Shown here: positions 54,102 through 62,647 of the stretch, piece by piece
Layout: every line of letters begins with the position of its first letter
Position numbering within the stretch: position 1 is the first letter of the stretch
Assembly: GCF_000743705.1 (NCBI RefSeq)
Contig: NZ_JQEZ01000008.1
Coordinates: 1 to 64,000 of the forward strand
DNA from: Ruegeria halocynthiae
GTDB taxonomy: Bacteria > Pseudomonadota > Alphaproteobacteria > Rhodobacterales > Rhodobacteraceae
Reading direction: 5' to 3'
DNA: 64,000 bases
Made by a program: the position numbers and the translations under genes
Notes under the pieces: model-generated
Databases searched by the model: none
Seen by the model: the letters and a program-made list of their open reading frames with translations, nothing else
Told to the model about the DNA's origin: nothing

Positions 54102-54425
54102 TCAGCTTAACGTACTATCCTGCCCTCTATCGGAACAAACCCCATCAGCGGCATCGTTTTTCTGTCGCTTCACAAACGGTTCCACATACGCTGGTGGAAT
54201 AAGTCTGATTTCGTGACCCAGGCGACCAATTTCCCGCCCCCAGTAATGCGCGCTGGAGCAAGCTTCCATTGCAACCACACAGCGAGGCAGCTGGTCAAAG
54301 AACTCGAGAACCTGATTTCGACGGAGCCTCCGACGCAAAATCGCGTGGCCCATCTCATCCGAACCATGAATCTGAAACACATTCTTCGCCAGATCCAAGC
54401 CAATCTCTTCCATAGATGCTTCCAT
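54102..54425 (-). pseudogene. IS110-family transposase, N-terminal fragment
   Basis: MEEIGLDLAKNVFQIHGSDEMG, LEFFDQLPRCVVAMEACSSAHYWGREI, HEIRLIPPAYVEPFVKRQKNDAAD is the N-terminal DEDD domain of IS110-family transposases. The similarity ends at KNDAADG, just before the Tn3 fragment boundary, so only about a third of the ~340-residue protein remains. The start could be the ATG at 54425 or the one four codons on. Confidence 0.88.
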
Positions 54426-54571
54426 TCAGGTTGTTTGCAAACCCACAATGGCACACCGAGGCCAGCGGGGGCGTCTACATCATCAGAGCCAACACAACTA
54501 AAACAACGCGATTGACGCCCCGAAACTAGCGATTGCTGACGCGTTGGGCGAAGCCCCTAGTCGAGAAGAAT

Positions 54572-56089
54572 TCAAAGCGTCAAAATCTTGCGCCAGCGGG
54601 CGACGTTAGCGCCAGAGACCTCGACATCGGCCCTTTCAAGCGCATCGAGTTCGAAACCCCACCTGACATCGGCCACGGTTGGGGAATGGCCAACCAACCA
54701 GGTGTTCGTTGCAAGATGTTCATCCAAGACCTTGCATCGACGCGCAACTTCGAGCTTCGCCATGCTCTTGTCGGTCGTGAAGCCGGGCACGCTGCCGCTT
54801 GTCTGGCGGTGCGCAACCAATGGCCTGAATTCACGCTCCGCACCCGCTGCAAAAGCGAGCCAGCATCGCACCTGTGCCGCTTCTTCGACGGAGCCTGGGA
54901 AAGCAAATTCGGCATTCGCTTGTCTCGATAACACTTCGAGAGCGAAATTCGGTGCACGGATTTCGACGTCATCGCATTTGAGTAAAAATGCCTGCGCAGC
55001 CTGTACATCAATATTTGAACAGTTGGTCCGTGCAACCAGGGCCACAGCCTGATGCGCGGGATCTTTGGGACCGATGGCGAGTTTGATCCGCCCTGTCAGC
55101 ATGAAGCCTTCGTTTTCGAAGGCGCCGACCGATGGCAATGCCTTGTCGCTGTAATCTGGGATCGATAGCGGCGCGTTGGCCGCTGCGGATTTTTTGACCA
55201 GTTTCTTGAGAAGCGGCGCAGCCATACCTACCAAAAGACGATCCGTGGCCTTTGAGAGGCGGTCTTTGCCGAACTGTCTGCGGGCGGCCGGAAGGATCGG
55301 AGAGGTAGCCAACTCTGCAAGTTTCTGTTCCTCGTCAGAGACGGTTGACGCGAATGAGGGCCGCGTTGTCAGTTCCCGCAACCAATTCGCAACCTTAGGG
55401 AATTCTTTCGTCAGACTGATTGCGATGGTCGGATAGAGCGCGACGCGCGGAGCAACAGAGATATCGGCCATGGAAAGACTATCCCCCAGTAAGAAACGGC
55501 GGTGCGCAAGCGCTGCCTCAAGATCCCTTAGCCAATTCTTGTGCCAGTCAACCAAGTCTACCTCTTCTTCGGGCGTCACGACATCCAAGGACCAAACGCG
55601 TGTCTCCCAGGCGAGATTTTCGTGCTGTGCGCCGTTGGCGCGGGCGGTTGCCAATGCTTCCTCTAAGGTCTTGGTCATACGGATGACGGGGCCAACGGCG
55701 CGCTGATAAAGCAGCGGGCGGAATTTTTTGGCCATCTCCAGTTCGGCCTCTTGCCAGCGAAAGACCTCTGCCGTTTCCACAAGACTTGTGGGGTAAAGCC
55801 GCTTGGTCTCGGGAAAGGCTTCATCCAGGTACCGAGTGATAACGTTAGCCTCGAACAGAATCCGCGACCCGTGGGATAGGGTCGGTACAACACCATTTGG
55901 GTTCAGTGCCAAATAGTCGGAGCGTTTTTGCTCCATCGCGGTCAGGTTCACCGCAATTCTCTGAAACTGAAGACCTTTTTCGATCAGTGAAATCTTGACG
56001 CGACGAGCACAAGGGGAGCCCGGCGCATCGTAGACGATCAATCTGGCATCGCTGGACTTGGCGGGCTGCATTGCAGTTTCAACGTGCAT
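54572..56089 (-). CDS. Tandem glutathione S-transferase protein (505 aa)
   Basis: Start at ATG 56089, with GGGAGG upstream. The N-terminal half is a full GST: RLIVYDAPGSPCARRVKISLIEKGLQF, LALNPNGVVPTLSHGSRILFEANVITRYLDE, then a helical domain with FLLGDSLSMADISVAPRVALYP. The C-terminal half again contains a GST-like helical domain (NTWLVGHSPTVADVRWGFELDALE), joined by a variable linker, so this is a fused or duplicated GST. It is the last gene of the catabolic operon and overlaps the fusion gene by 11 bp. Glutathione-dependent isomerase, ether-cleaving (LigE/F-like) or dehalogenating activity is possible; the sequence does not choose. Confidence 0.85.
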   Translation of the reverse strand: MHVETAMQPAKSSDARLIVYDAPGSPCARRVKISLIEKGLQFQRIAVNLTAMEQKRSDYLALNPNGVVPTLSHGSRILFEANVITRYLDEAFPETKRLYPTSLVETAEVFRWQEAELEMAKKFRPLLYQRAVGPVIRMTKTLEEALATARANGAQHENLAWETRVWSLDVVTPEEEVDLVDWHKNWLRDLEAALAHRRFLLGDSLSMADISVAPRVALYPTIAISLTKEFPKVANWLRELTTRPSFASTVSDEEQKLAELATSPILPAARRQFGKDRLSKATDRLLVGMAAPLLKKLVKKSAAANAPLSIPDYSDKALPSVGAFENEGFMLTGRIKLAIGPKDPAHQAVALVARTNCSNIDVQAAQAFLLKCDDVEIRAPNFALEVLSRQANAEFAFPGSVEEAAQVRCWLAFAAGAEREFRPLVAHRQTSGSVPGFTTDKSMAKLEVARRCKVLDEHLATNTWLVGHSPTVADVRWGFELDALERADVEVSGANVARWRKILTL

Positions 56090-58976
56090 CTGTGCCTCCC
56101 GTAACAACATCAAACTCGATGGGCATGGCTTCCAGTATGCTTTGCGCACGGACGGCCTTGGCGTCTGAGGTCACGCGCACTGTCGTGAGCAACCCGTTTT
56201 TTGCGTCTTGGCGGATGTCGATTTCGGCGCAGCCAAGACCGCCTTCGGACAAGGCCGCCGAAAACACCCGAGAGATAGCTGATTTCCGCAATTCGGGTTT
56301 GAAGACTTTGCCGACCGCCGTGACGGGCATGTCCTCGAGAATTTCCAGATGAACAGGCCGTGCCGCTCGTTCAGAAATTCTGTTGTCCAGCAGTTCCTTT
56401 AGATCCTTTTCTGTAGTCGTGTCCCCCTGTCTGAGGGCGACATAGGCCGCGGGAAGTTCCCCCGCATAGGCATCCGGCTGACCGATGGCGGCGGCATGGG
56501 CGACGGAAGGGTGTTCGAGCAGGGCGTCCTCAATCACCGCGGGGTCGATATTATGCCCGCCTCGAATGATCAGGTCCTTGGAACGGCCGGTAAGCCAAAG
56601 GTATTCATCTTCATCCAACCGCCCCAGATCGCCGGTGGCCAGCCATCCATCCTCGATCAGAACTCCCTGATTTTTGCTGACATCTGTATAGCCCGGGAAG
56701 GTGTTCGGCCCTTTGACAATCACGCTGCCGGTTTCGCCCGTATTGCAAAACCGTGCGATTTTGCCATCTTCGGAGACTTCTGCAATTCTAAGCTCCTGGT
56801 ACGGCAACCGCAGGCCCACCGAGCCGACTTTGCGGTCGCCGAAGAACGGATTGATCGTGGACACGCAGGAGGCTTCGGTCATGCCGTAAGCTTCCAAAAG
56901 TTTCAGTCCCAGCACCTCTTCAACCCGTTTGAACAGGCCAGCGGACATAGGCGCTGCGCCGCAGTAACCGTAGTCCAGGCTAGTGATGTCTTCTGTGGTG
57001 GGCGGATTGTCGAGAAGTGCGGCATAGAGCGTGGGCACGCCGGAAAAGGCGTTCACCTTGTACTTTTCGATGATCTTCCAGAAGCCCGCCGTCAGCGCCT
57101 TGTTCCGGTAGCCTTGGGGCGTGGCAAGGATCACATGGGACCCGGTACTGAAGGAGGCGAGCCCCGTAATCGTAGCACCGTTCACGTGAAAGAGTGGCAG
57201 ACCGCAAAGGATAACCTGCCCCGTCTTGATCGCCCCGAAATAGGGCACCATCCAGCTAGCGAAAGCCTCGTTGCGGTGGGTATGTTGCGCCAGTTTCGGC
57301 AGGCCAGTCGTCCCACCCGTGTGAAAGAGGCTCGCAATCGTGTCCGGGGTGATCGTTCGTTCGAAGTCCAACCCGCTGGACCTTTGACGCTCGATCAGAG
57401 TGTTGAAGTCGAGGACCTTGACATCTGCTCGCGGCGGCTTGGGTCTTTTGCGCATCAAGTCTGCCAACATGCGTTTTGGGCCTTTTGGCACGTAGCGGAT
57501 CATGTCCACGGTCAGGATGCGCCTCACACTCGGTGCATCGGCAACCGCCTGAGACACGCGTTCGAACATGTCGGTTTTGACGAAGGGCGCCAGCGTGACC
57601 ACCGTTTCTGCCCCTGACGATTTGAGGATCGATGCAATATGTTCGGGTTCGAGCAGCGGATTGATCGGGCAGGCGACAGTTGCACCTTCCGCCCCCCAAA
57701 TGGCGAAATGCGTCTCTGGCAGGTTTGGCAAGATTATTGCCACCGGTCGGGCCTCATCAGACACAGCGTGCAGCGCATTCGCTGTTTGAGTGATCGACGC
57801 GAAGAGTTGCCGGTAGGTCCAACGGAAAGGCGTTTCGTCGACTTCACCGGAAAACAGAAAGGACAAGGCCGGGTCATCTGCGAATTTGGCTGTGGATTTG
57901 GACAAAAGTTCCCATGTCGTCGCAAAGGGTTGGTGGTCTTCCAGCGGCGTTTTCTCGACCTCGCGGATGTCATCGATGGATCCGATTTCGACTTGGGGGC
58001 GGTCGGAAAAGGGAGAAACCTTCGGGCGATGCTGCGCGGCGACCGTGTTGCGTTGCTCTCCCAGATCAATGGCCCCGTCATCGGTGGCAATGCTTGCTGT
58101 CACAATGTCACCTGGGTCGAGGTATCGTTCATTCTTTTGCTGGCCCTTCAGAAACGCCGAATAGCGCGCCTTGGGGTTCATGAACTTACCCACAAACAAG
58201 ACCGGCTTGGGCGGCACGCGGATGGCAACACCGCTGGGGGTGCCCGTGGCGATCAAGTCGCCGGGTTTTAGATCCCGCACGCGCGACAATTCGGTCAGCG
58301 TCTCGGCCAGCCCGTAAAGCATATCGCTTGCCAACTCGTTCTGACGTTCTTCACCGTTTACCGAGAGCTTGAGCCGTAAGTCAGCCCATCGGGCGGCTTC
58401 GTCCCCTTCGGTCAGCCAAAGAACGGGGCCCGTCGGCCCAAAGGTCCGAAAGCTTTTGCACTTGTTGAATAGTTCATTGCTGACCTGAATGTCCCGAGCA
58501 GTGACGTCATTGGTGAGCGTGAAGCCCGCGATCCAGTCGCCAATCGTCTCGTTCGTCACCGAAATCGGGCCGGTGATAGGCTTCTTGATGACCATGGCAA
58601 GCTCGACCTCGTAATCGAGCAACGTCACATGGTTGGGCCTGACAATGTCGTCATAAGGGCCACAAATGGATGAGGAAGCTTTGTGAAAGAACACGTTGTC
58701 CAGGACGTGGTCTGGATTGCGCCCGATCTCCTTGAGATGGCTTTTGAAGTTTGACGCCTGGCAAATGAAATCGGCATCCCGTGTGACCGGGCTGAGCAGG
58801 GACACAGCTTCAACGCTGTCGACGGAGTTCCCCGGCTCTAGCCCTTTGCTACCCAGGGCAAGCAGTGCCGCTAATGTGTCGGTCTTTGCACACAGCCTGT
58901 GGATTTGATCCCCGTCGCCTAAGAGACCCCAATGAAGATCCCCGTCCAGGTCATATCGAACCAGTCGTTTTCCCAT
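56079..58976 (-). CDS. Fumarylacetoacetate-hydrolase / acyl-CoA synthetase fusion (965 aa)
   Basis: Residues ~1-300 form an FAH-family hydrolase/isomerase: FICQASNFKSHLKEIG, YEVELAMVIKK (metal-binding Glu residues), FTLTNDVTARDIQ, KSFRTFGPTGPV and GDLIATGTPSGVA. Residues ~345-920 are an AMP-forming acyl-CoA ligase: SLFHTGGTTGLPKLAQHTHR (P-loop), AYGMTEAS, WLATGDLGRLDEDEYLWLTGRSKDLI and the C-terminal Lys in AVGKVFKPELR. The hydrolase would cleave a ring-fission C-C bond and the ligase activate the acid product; their fusion would channel it. The gene starts 9 bp after the VOC gene stop and overlaps the GST gene. Confidence 0.93.
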   Translation of the reverse strand: MGKRLVRYDLDGDLHWGLLGDGDQIHRLCAKTDTLAALLALGSKGLEPGNSVDSVEAVSLLSPVTRDADFICQASNFKSHLKEIGRNPDHVLDNVFFHKASSSICGPYDDIVRPNHVTLLDYEVELAMVIKKPITGPISVTNETIGDWIAGFTLTNDVTARDIQVSNELFNKCKSFRTFGPTGPVLWLTEGDEAARWADLRLKLSVNGEERQNELASDMLYGLAETLTELSRVRDLKPGDLIATGTPSGVAIRVPPKPVLFVGKFMNPKARYSAFLKGQQKNERYLDPGDIVTASIATDDGAIDLGEQRNTVAAQHRPKVSPFSDRPQVEIGSIDDIREVEKTPLEDHQPFATTWELLSKSTAKFADDPALSFLFSGEVDETPFRWTYRQLFASITQTANALHAVSDEARPVAIILPNLPETHFAIWGAEGATVACPINPLLEPEHIASILKSSGAETVVTLAPFVKTDMFERVSQAVADAPSVRRILTVDMIRYVPKGPKRMLADLMRKRPKPPRADVKVLDFNTLIERQRSSGLDFERTITPDTIASLFHTGGTTGLPKLAQHTHRNEAFASWMVPYFGAIKTGQVILCGLPLFHVNGATITGLASFSTGSHVILATPQGYRNKALTAGFWKIIEKYKVNAFSGVPTLYAALLDNPPTTEDITSLDYGYCGAAPMSAGLFKRVEEVLGLKLLEAYGMTEASCVSTINPFFGDRKVGSVGLRLPYQELRIAEVSEDGKIARFCNTGETGSVIVKGPNTFPGYTDVSKNQGVLIEDGWLATGDLGRLDEDEYLWLTGRSKDLIIRGGHNIDPAVIEDALLEHPSVAHAAAIGQPDAYAGELPAAYVALRQGDTTTEKDLKELLDNRISERAARPVHLEILEDMPVTAVGKVFKPELRKSAISRVFSAALSEGGLGCAEIDIRQDAKNGLLTTVRVTSDAKAVRAQSILEAMPIEFDVVTGGTDAR

Positions 58977-58985
58977 GGTCCCCCC

Positions 58986-60092
58986 CTATGCTTTCCAGCT
59001 GCGCGGTTTTTGTTTTGCGACCTTCAAAAGTCTGAACATCTTTTTGAATGTCATTTCATGGCTGTTGCGAATGTTGCGCAGCGTTCGAAGGATGAAGCCC
59101 GGAGAAATTTTTGGGGCTTCAAAGTCATGCGGTACCGGCGGTCCCCACTGATAAAGCCCCCCCATTGTCAGCAGGGACACATCCGCCGGTCGGTCGCCGG
59201 TGAATAGGTCGCTGTCGCAGAAATGCTCGAACTTGTCGTCCCACGGGTCGCGCCAATAATCGAAGAGCTGGCTGCCCAGCAGGTGACGACCCATGCCCCA
59301 GGCATGTTTCCAGCCGCGTGAGAACATGTGCTCTTGACCCATCGCGATATCGTCCATGTCGATCACTTCGAACGCGGCGTGGCTGAATTTGTTTTCCACG
59401 TTCTGCGCCACAACGATCGTGTGGTGATCCGCGGGCTCATCGCCTCGGTCACACCTGAGGAAGACCAGCGCAGGTTCGAAGCGGTCCAGGATTTGGATAT
59501 CGCTGGGCACCAACCCCAAAGTGTCCATGTACCAGCGGGCGACTTGATTGAACTCCAGCACACTGAGCACGCAATGCCCAAGGCGCAAGATCGTAGAGGG
59601 ACGCAGGGGCGGGCGTTGCAGCTCGTTCACGCGATTGCGCTCATCCATCAGGTTCATCGTCATTGCACGTCGCACCGCCGGCACGTCAGGCGACGGGCCG
59701 TAGAGCACGCGAACCTCATTGCCCGCCGGATCCCGCAAGCGGACCTGCTTTCCTTCAGGCCAGCCTTCTGCAGGTTCCGGCCCCACGGCTCCGGCCTCTT
59801 TTACCAGCTTGTCCAAATCGGCGGCAGAAGAGGCAAGCAAACCTACACCGCAAAAGTTCGCCTTGTCTGACTGGGTAAACATCATGGCGGGCCCAAGTCC
59901 GGCCTCGGCAAACATGTAGAGCGTGTCACCCTTGTGCTGAGGTTGCCGCAGTCCAAAATCGCTGAAATAAGCGGAGGCTTTGTTCAAGTCAGGGCGCGTG
60001 AAGCGTACATGGGCGATGTCGCGGACCTTGATGATCGGCTTCGCCGCGCGGGGCAAAAGCTCTTCGGGGTCGATGGAAAGGGGGGTGCTCAT
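58986..60092 (-). CDS. VOC-family extradiol dioxygenase-like protein (368 aa)
   Basis: Two vicinal-oxygen-chelate modules: an N-terminal one (IIKVRDIAHVRFTRPDLNKASAYFSDFGL, RLRDPAGNEVRVLYGP) and a C-terminal one (ILRLGHCVLSVLEFNQVARWYMDTLGLVPSD, HHTIVVAQ, FSHAAFEVIDMDDIAMGQEHM, SQLFDYWRDPWDDKFEHFCDSDLF). The His in LGHCVLSV, the His of FSHAAFEV and the Glu in DKFEHFCD would be the Fe(II) ligands of a type I extradiol enzyme such as 2,3-dihydroxybiphenyl dioxygenase. Start ATG 60092 overlaps the monooxygenase stop (ATGA). Ring cleavage of a catechol formed by the monooxygenase is the likely role. Confidence 0.88.
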   Translation of the reverse strand: MSTPLSIDPEELLPRAAKPIIKVRDIAHVRFTRPDLNKASAYFSDFGLRQPQHKGDTLYMFAEAGLGPAMMFTQSDKANFCGVGLLASSAADLDKLVKEAGAVGPEPAEGWPEGKQVRLRDPAGNEVRVLYGPSPDVPAVRRAMTMNLMDERNRVNELQRPPLRPSTILRLGHCVLSVLEFNQVARWYMDTLGLVPSDIQILDRFEPALVFLRCDRGDEPADHHTIVVAQNVENKFSHAAFEVIDMDDIAMGQEHMFSRGWKHAWGMGRHLLGSQLFDYWRDPWDDKFEHFCDSDLFTGDRPADVSLLTMGGLYQWGPPVPHDFEAPKISPGFILRTLRNIRNSHEMTFKKMFRLLKVAKQKPRSWKA

Positions 60093-61681
60093 GCGGCGTC
60101 CAGTCTGGTGATTTTTGCGGAAGGTTTTTCAGAGGTCAGGATCGCGTAGGCAGCCTTGAACCAATTGAGTTTCGGGGAGCGGTGTCCCGCCTCAAGAATG
60201 TCGGCGATAAAACGGTCGGGCCGCAGAATGATGACTGACGGCTGGCCCCGAACGACTTTGGACAAGGCACCCGAGGTGTCGCGAAACTCACTGTCCCCGC
60301 CGATGCTGACAAACTTCGTCCCAAGGTGTTTCAGAGCCTTAAGATCACCGGGCGTCAGTTCGTCGGCAGGGTCGCAGTCAACGCCGATGGCGGCAAACCC
60401 GTCGCCCAAGAGATCGTCCAACGGCACAGTACCAGCAGAGGTGTCGATCCCCGGCTGTGGGATCATCGTTCCAGCAACACTCTTGCGTTGACGCCGGGCC
60501 AGCGGTGTCTTTCCGATGGACGGGTCCGGCACCAGCGCACCTGAATTCAAGAATTTGCGCCATGGGTACAGTGCCCACAAGCCGCCCAGAACTTTGTCCC
60601 GTAGCCAGGCAAGTCCCGGGCTTGTCGGCATGACTGTGCGACCCAGCAAAAGGGCGAGTCGCGTCATATCTGCGACGCTCTTGCGGCGTTCCGCTTCGTA
60701 GGTGTCCAGCAAGTCAGGAGCGCACTGCCTTTTGCAAACACAGGCCAGTTTCCAGCCAATATTCGCTGCATCGCGCAGCCCGCTATTCAGGCCTTGGCCT
60801 GCAAAGGGCGGCATAACATGTGCAGCATCGCCCGCCAAAAAGATGCGCCCTTTCCGGAAGTGTTCGGCAAAACGAGAGTGAAAGGAATAGACTACGCAAC
60901 GGTCGATTACGATGTCCTCTGCTACTCCGCGCTCCGCCAGCATTTTCCGGATGTTGGGTTCTCTAACAATCTCATCGACATCATCACCGGGCATGACCAG
61001 GAATTCCCAGCGGCGGCGGTTCTTGGAAACCGGCAAGGTTAGGCTGGGGCGCTCGGGTTCGCAGAAGAACTTGATTGAGCGGTCGGGATCGTGGTCGTTT
61101 TCTAGATCGACGACGATCCAGCGCTCCTCAAAGCTGAAGCCAGAGAACCGGATGCCCAGCAATTCGCGCGTCTTGCTGGACCCGCCATCGCAGGCCACTG
61201 TGTAATCGACTTGGTATTCCAGCCGTTCGCCTTGCGTATTTTGCGCAATGATACGGACACCATCGCCGGTTTGGACGACATCGCCCACGGTCACACCGCG
61301 TTCGACGGTGACGCTGGGCAATTCGACCACCGTCCGGATCAGGGCATCCTCTAATTCCGGTTGGTAGAAAGACCCTCGGTCCGAATGGCCCAGGTGCGGG
61401 TCCGTGGGTTCAACACGCGCCAGAAGCTGGCCAAAGCGGCCAGTGTATTCGACCACCAGATCCTCGATCAGACTTGGTTTCAACGCCTCAAGAGCTCCGA
61501 CTTTTTGGAACAACCGCAACGTTTCAGGGTCAAACGCGATGGCGCGCGGCACCGTAAAGGGTTCCGTTCTTCGCTCCAAAACAATGGTGGACACTCCCGC
61601 GCGACCAAGTATGGCCGCCGTCGCCAATCCAGTTGGTCCGGCACCAATGATTGCCACTTGGTGGCGCAGCACCTGCGTCAT
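60089..61681 (-). CDS. FAD-dependent aromatic monooxygenase (530 aa)
   Basis: ATG 61681 follows GGAGAGGAGAG. The N-terminus VAIIGAGPTGLATAAILGRAGVSTIVLERR is the FAD-binding GxGxxG Rossmann motif; GGSSKTRELLGI is the DG-type region and GRIFLAGDAAHVMPPFAGQGLNSGLRDAANIGWKL the GD motif of class A flavoprotein hydroxylases (MhpA/phenol-hydroxylase-like). The C-terminal ~150 residues are a thioredoxin-like extension (DPADELTPGDLKALKHLG) seen in this group. NAD(P)H-dependent hydroxylation of a phenolic substrate to a catechol is inferred. First gene of the catabolic operon, after the operator region. Confidence 0.93.
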   Translation of the reverse strand: MTQVLRHQVAIIGAGPTGLATAAILGRAGVSTIVLERRTEPFTVPRAIAFDPETLRLFQKVGALEALKPSLIEDLVVEYTGRFGQLLARVEPTDPHLGHSDRGSFYQPELEDALIRTVVELPSVTVERGVTVGDVVQTGDGVRIIAQNTQGERLEYQVDYTVACDGGSSKTRELLGIRFSGFSFEERWIVVDLENDHDPDRSIKFFCEPERPSLTLPVSKNRRRWEFLVMPGDDVDEIVREPNIRKMLAERGVAEDIVIDRCVVYSFHSRFAEHFRKGRIFLAGDAAHVMPPFAGQGLNSGLRDAANIGWKLACVCKRQCAPDLLDTYEAERRKSVADMTRLALLLGRTVMPTSPGLAWLRDKVLGGLWALYPWRKFLNSGALVPDPSIGKTPLARRQRKSVAGTMIPQPGIDTSAGTVPLDDLLGDGFAAIGVDCDPADELTPGDLKALKHLGTKFVSIGGDSEFRDTSGALSKVVRGQPSVIILRPDRFIADILEAGHRSPKLNWFKAAYAILTSEKPSAKITRLDAA

Positions 61682-61704
61682 GATTCTCTCCTCTCCGCTC
61701 GGTA

Positions 61705-61733
61705 ATAGAATGATCATTCTCATTATTCAACAA
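61705..61733 (-). promoter_or_regulatory. Putative promoter of the catabolic operon
   Basis: Minus-strand TTGTTG (61733-61728), 17 bp, TTCTAT (61710-61705). The predicted start is ~15-20 bases before the monooxygenase ATG. The -10 is overlapped by operator 1. Confidence 0.45.
61707..61720. promoter_or_regulatory. Operator 1, perfect 14-bp palindrome
   Basis: AGAATGATCATTCT, a perfect palindrome that covers the -10 region of the predicted promoter. Centre-to-centre distance from operator 2 is 32 bp (three turns). Likely bound by the adjacent TetR regulator. Confidence 0.7.
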
Positions 61734-61737
61734 AAAA

Positions 61738-61753
61738 GGGAATGATCGTTCCC
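61738..61753. promoter_or_regulatory. Operator 2, near-perfect palindrome
   Basis: GGGAATGATCGTTCCC, sharing the core GAATGATCRTTC with operator 1 and lying just upstream of the predicted -35. Confidence 0.7.
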
Positions 61754-61860
61754 GAACTTGAAATTCGAGCTGCAATCTGGAAGACTTGAATGAGAGAGAC
61801 AACGAGTGACGGATCCGCCAAATCGGTTTGAGGCTCTGCGTGTTTGCTTGGATCCGCGCG

Positions 61861-62541
61861 TCAGGCGGTAAAGATCCCCAGCTCTCGCCCTTCGGAAACG
61901 GCGGTGTCGACGTAATTGTCGGTGCTCGACTGAACACATGCCTTGGCGCGGTCTGAGCTGACCCCGAGCCCCAGAAGCGTCCGTTCAACCAACCCCAGGA
62001 TCATTTCAGGCGTCAGCAAGCCCACCCCTGCAGCCGACACGCCGGACAAGAAAGTGCCAAAGACAAGCGCCACAAGCAAAAGGTCATCCTCATCATCGAT
62101 TTCCGAGGCCTGTTTTGCACGAACAACATCACGGGACACGCGCGGTCCCAACCCTGTTTGCTTCGCAAAACTTGTCAGAGCCGTTTGGGCGATAAACCGG
62201 CCCCAACCAGGATATCGGCGAGCCAGTTCAAGGGTAATGCGCAGGCCCAAGGCAATGGTTTCGACAAGGTCGCCGGAGTTCTCACCTGCTGCCTCGATGA
62301 TGTCACCGACTGGGTTCGTGGCTGCTTCGATCAAAGCACCAACAAAGACGTCCTTGCTGTCATAAAGCTTGTAGAACGCACCAGGCGACGTGCCCGCAGC
62401 TGACAACAGCTCGCTCATCCCTGTGCCGTCGATGCCCTTGCTCCCAAAGCAATCGACCCCCGCCGCCATCAAGCGGCGTCTGAGCTCTTGGCGCCTAAGG
62501 GCAACCCGCCCCTCCGGCTTTTCTTTGGAGATGGTGGTCAA
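61861..62541 (-). CDS. TetR-family transcriptional regulator (226 aa)
   Basis: The N-terminal helix-turn-helix is typical: RRQELRRRLMAAGVDCFGSKGIDGTGMSELLSAAGTSPGAFYKLYDSKDVFVGALIEAA. The rest is an all-helical ligand-binding domain (LARRYPGWGRFIAQTALTSF...). ATG 62541 is followed upstream by a good AAGGAG-type sequence (AAAAAGGAG). The gene precedes the catabolic operon, with two matching palindromes in between and a related site upstream of its own start, so it probably represses the operon and itself until an inducer binds. The likely inducer is the pathway substrate or a CoA ester. Confidence 0.92.
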   Translation of the reverse strand: MTTISKEKPEGRVALRRQELRRRLMAAGVDCFGSKGIDGTGMSELLSAAGTSPGAFYKLYDSKDVFVGALIEAATNPVGDIIEAAGENSGDLVETIALGLRITLELARRYPGWGRFIAQTALTSFAKQTGLGPRVSRDVVRAKQASEIDDEDDLLLVALVFGTFLSGVSAAGVGLLTPEMILGLVERTLLGLGVSSDRAKACVQSSTDNYVDTAVSEGRELGIFTA

Positions 62542-62597
62542 TGCTGGCTCCTTTTTGGAAGGTTACTTGCGCCAATCCGGGACTTCAACATAGAAAT

Positions 62598-62613
62598 GAG
62601 AACGATTCTTCTC
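62598..62613. promoter_or_regulatory. Possible third operator between tetR and NmrA-like gene
   Basis: GAGAACGATTCTTCTC has GAGAA/TTCTC arms and resembles GAATGATCRTTC loosely. Placed between divergent start codons (62541 and 62648). Confidence 0.35.
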
Positions 62614-62647
62614 AAATGGCTTCAGGCGAGCCGGAAAGGCAAGAGCG

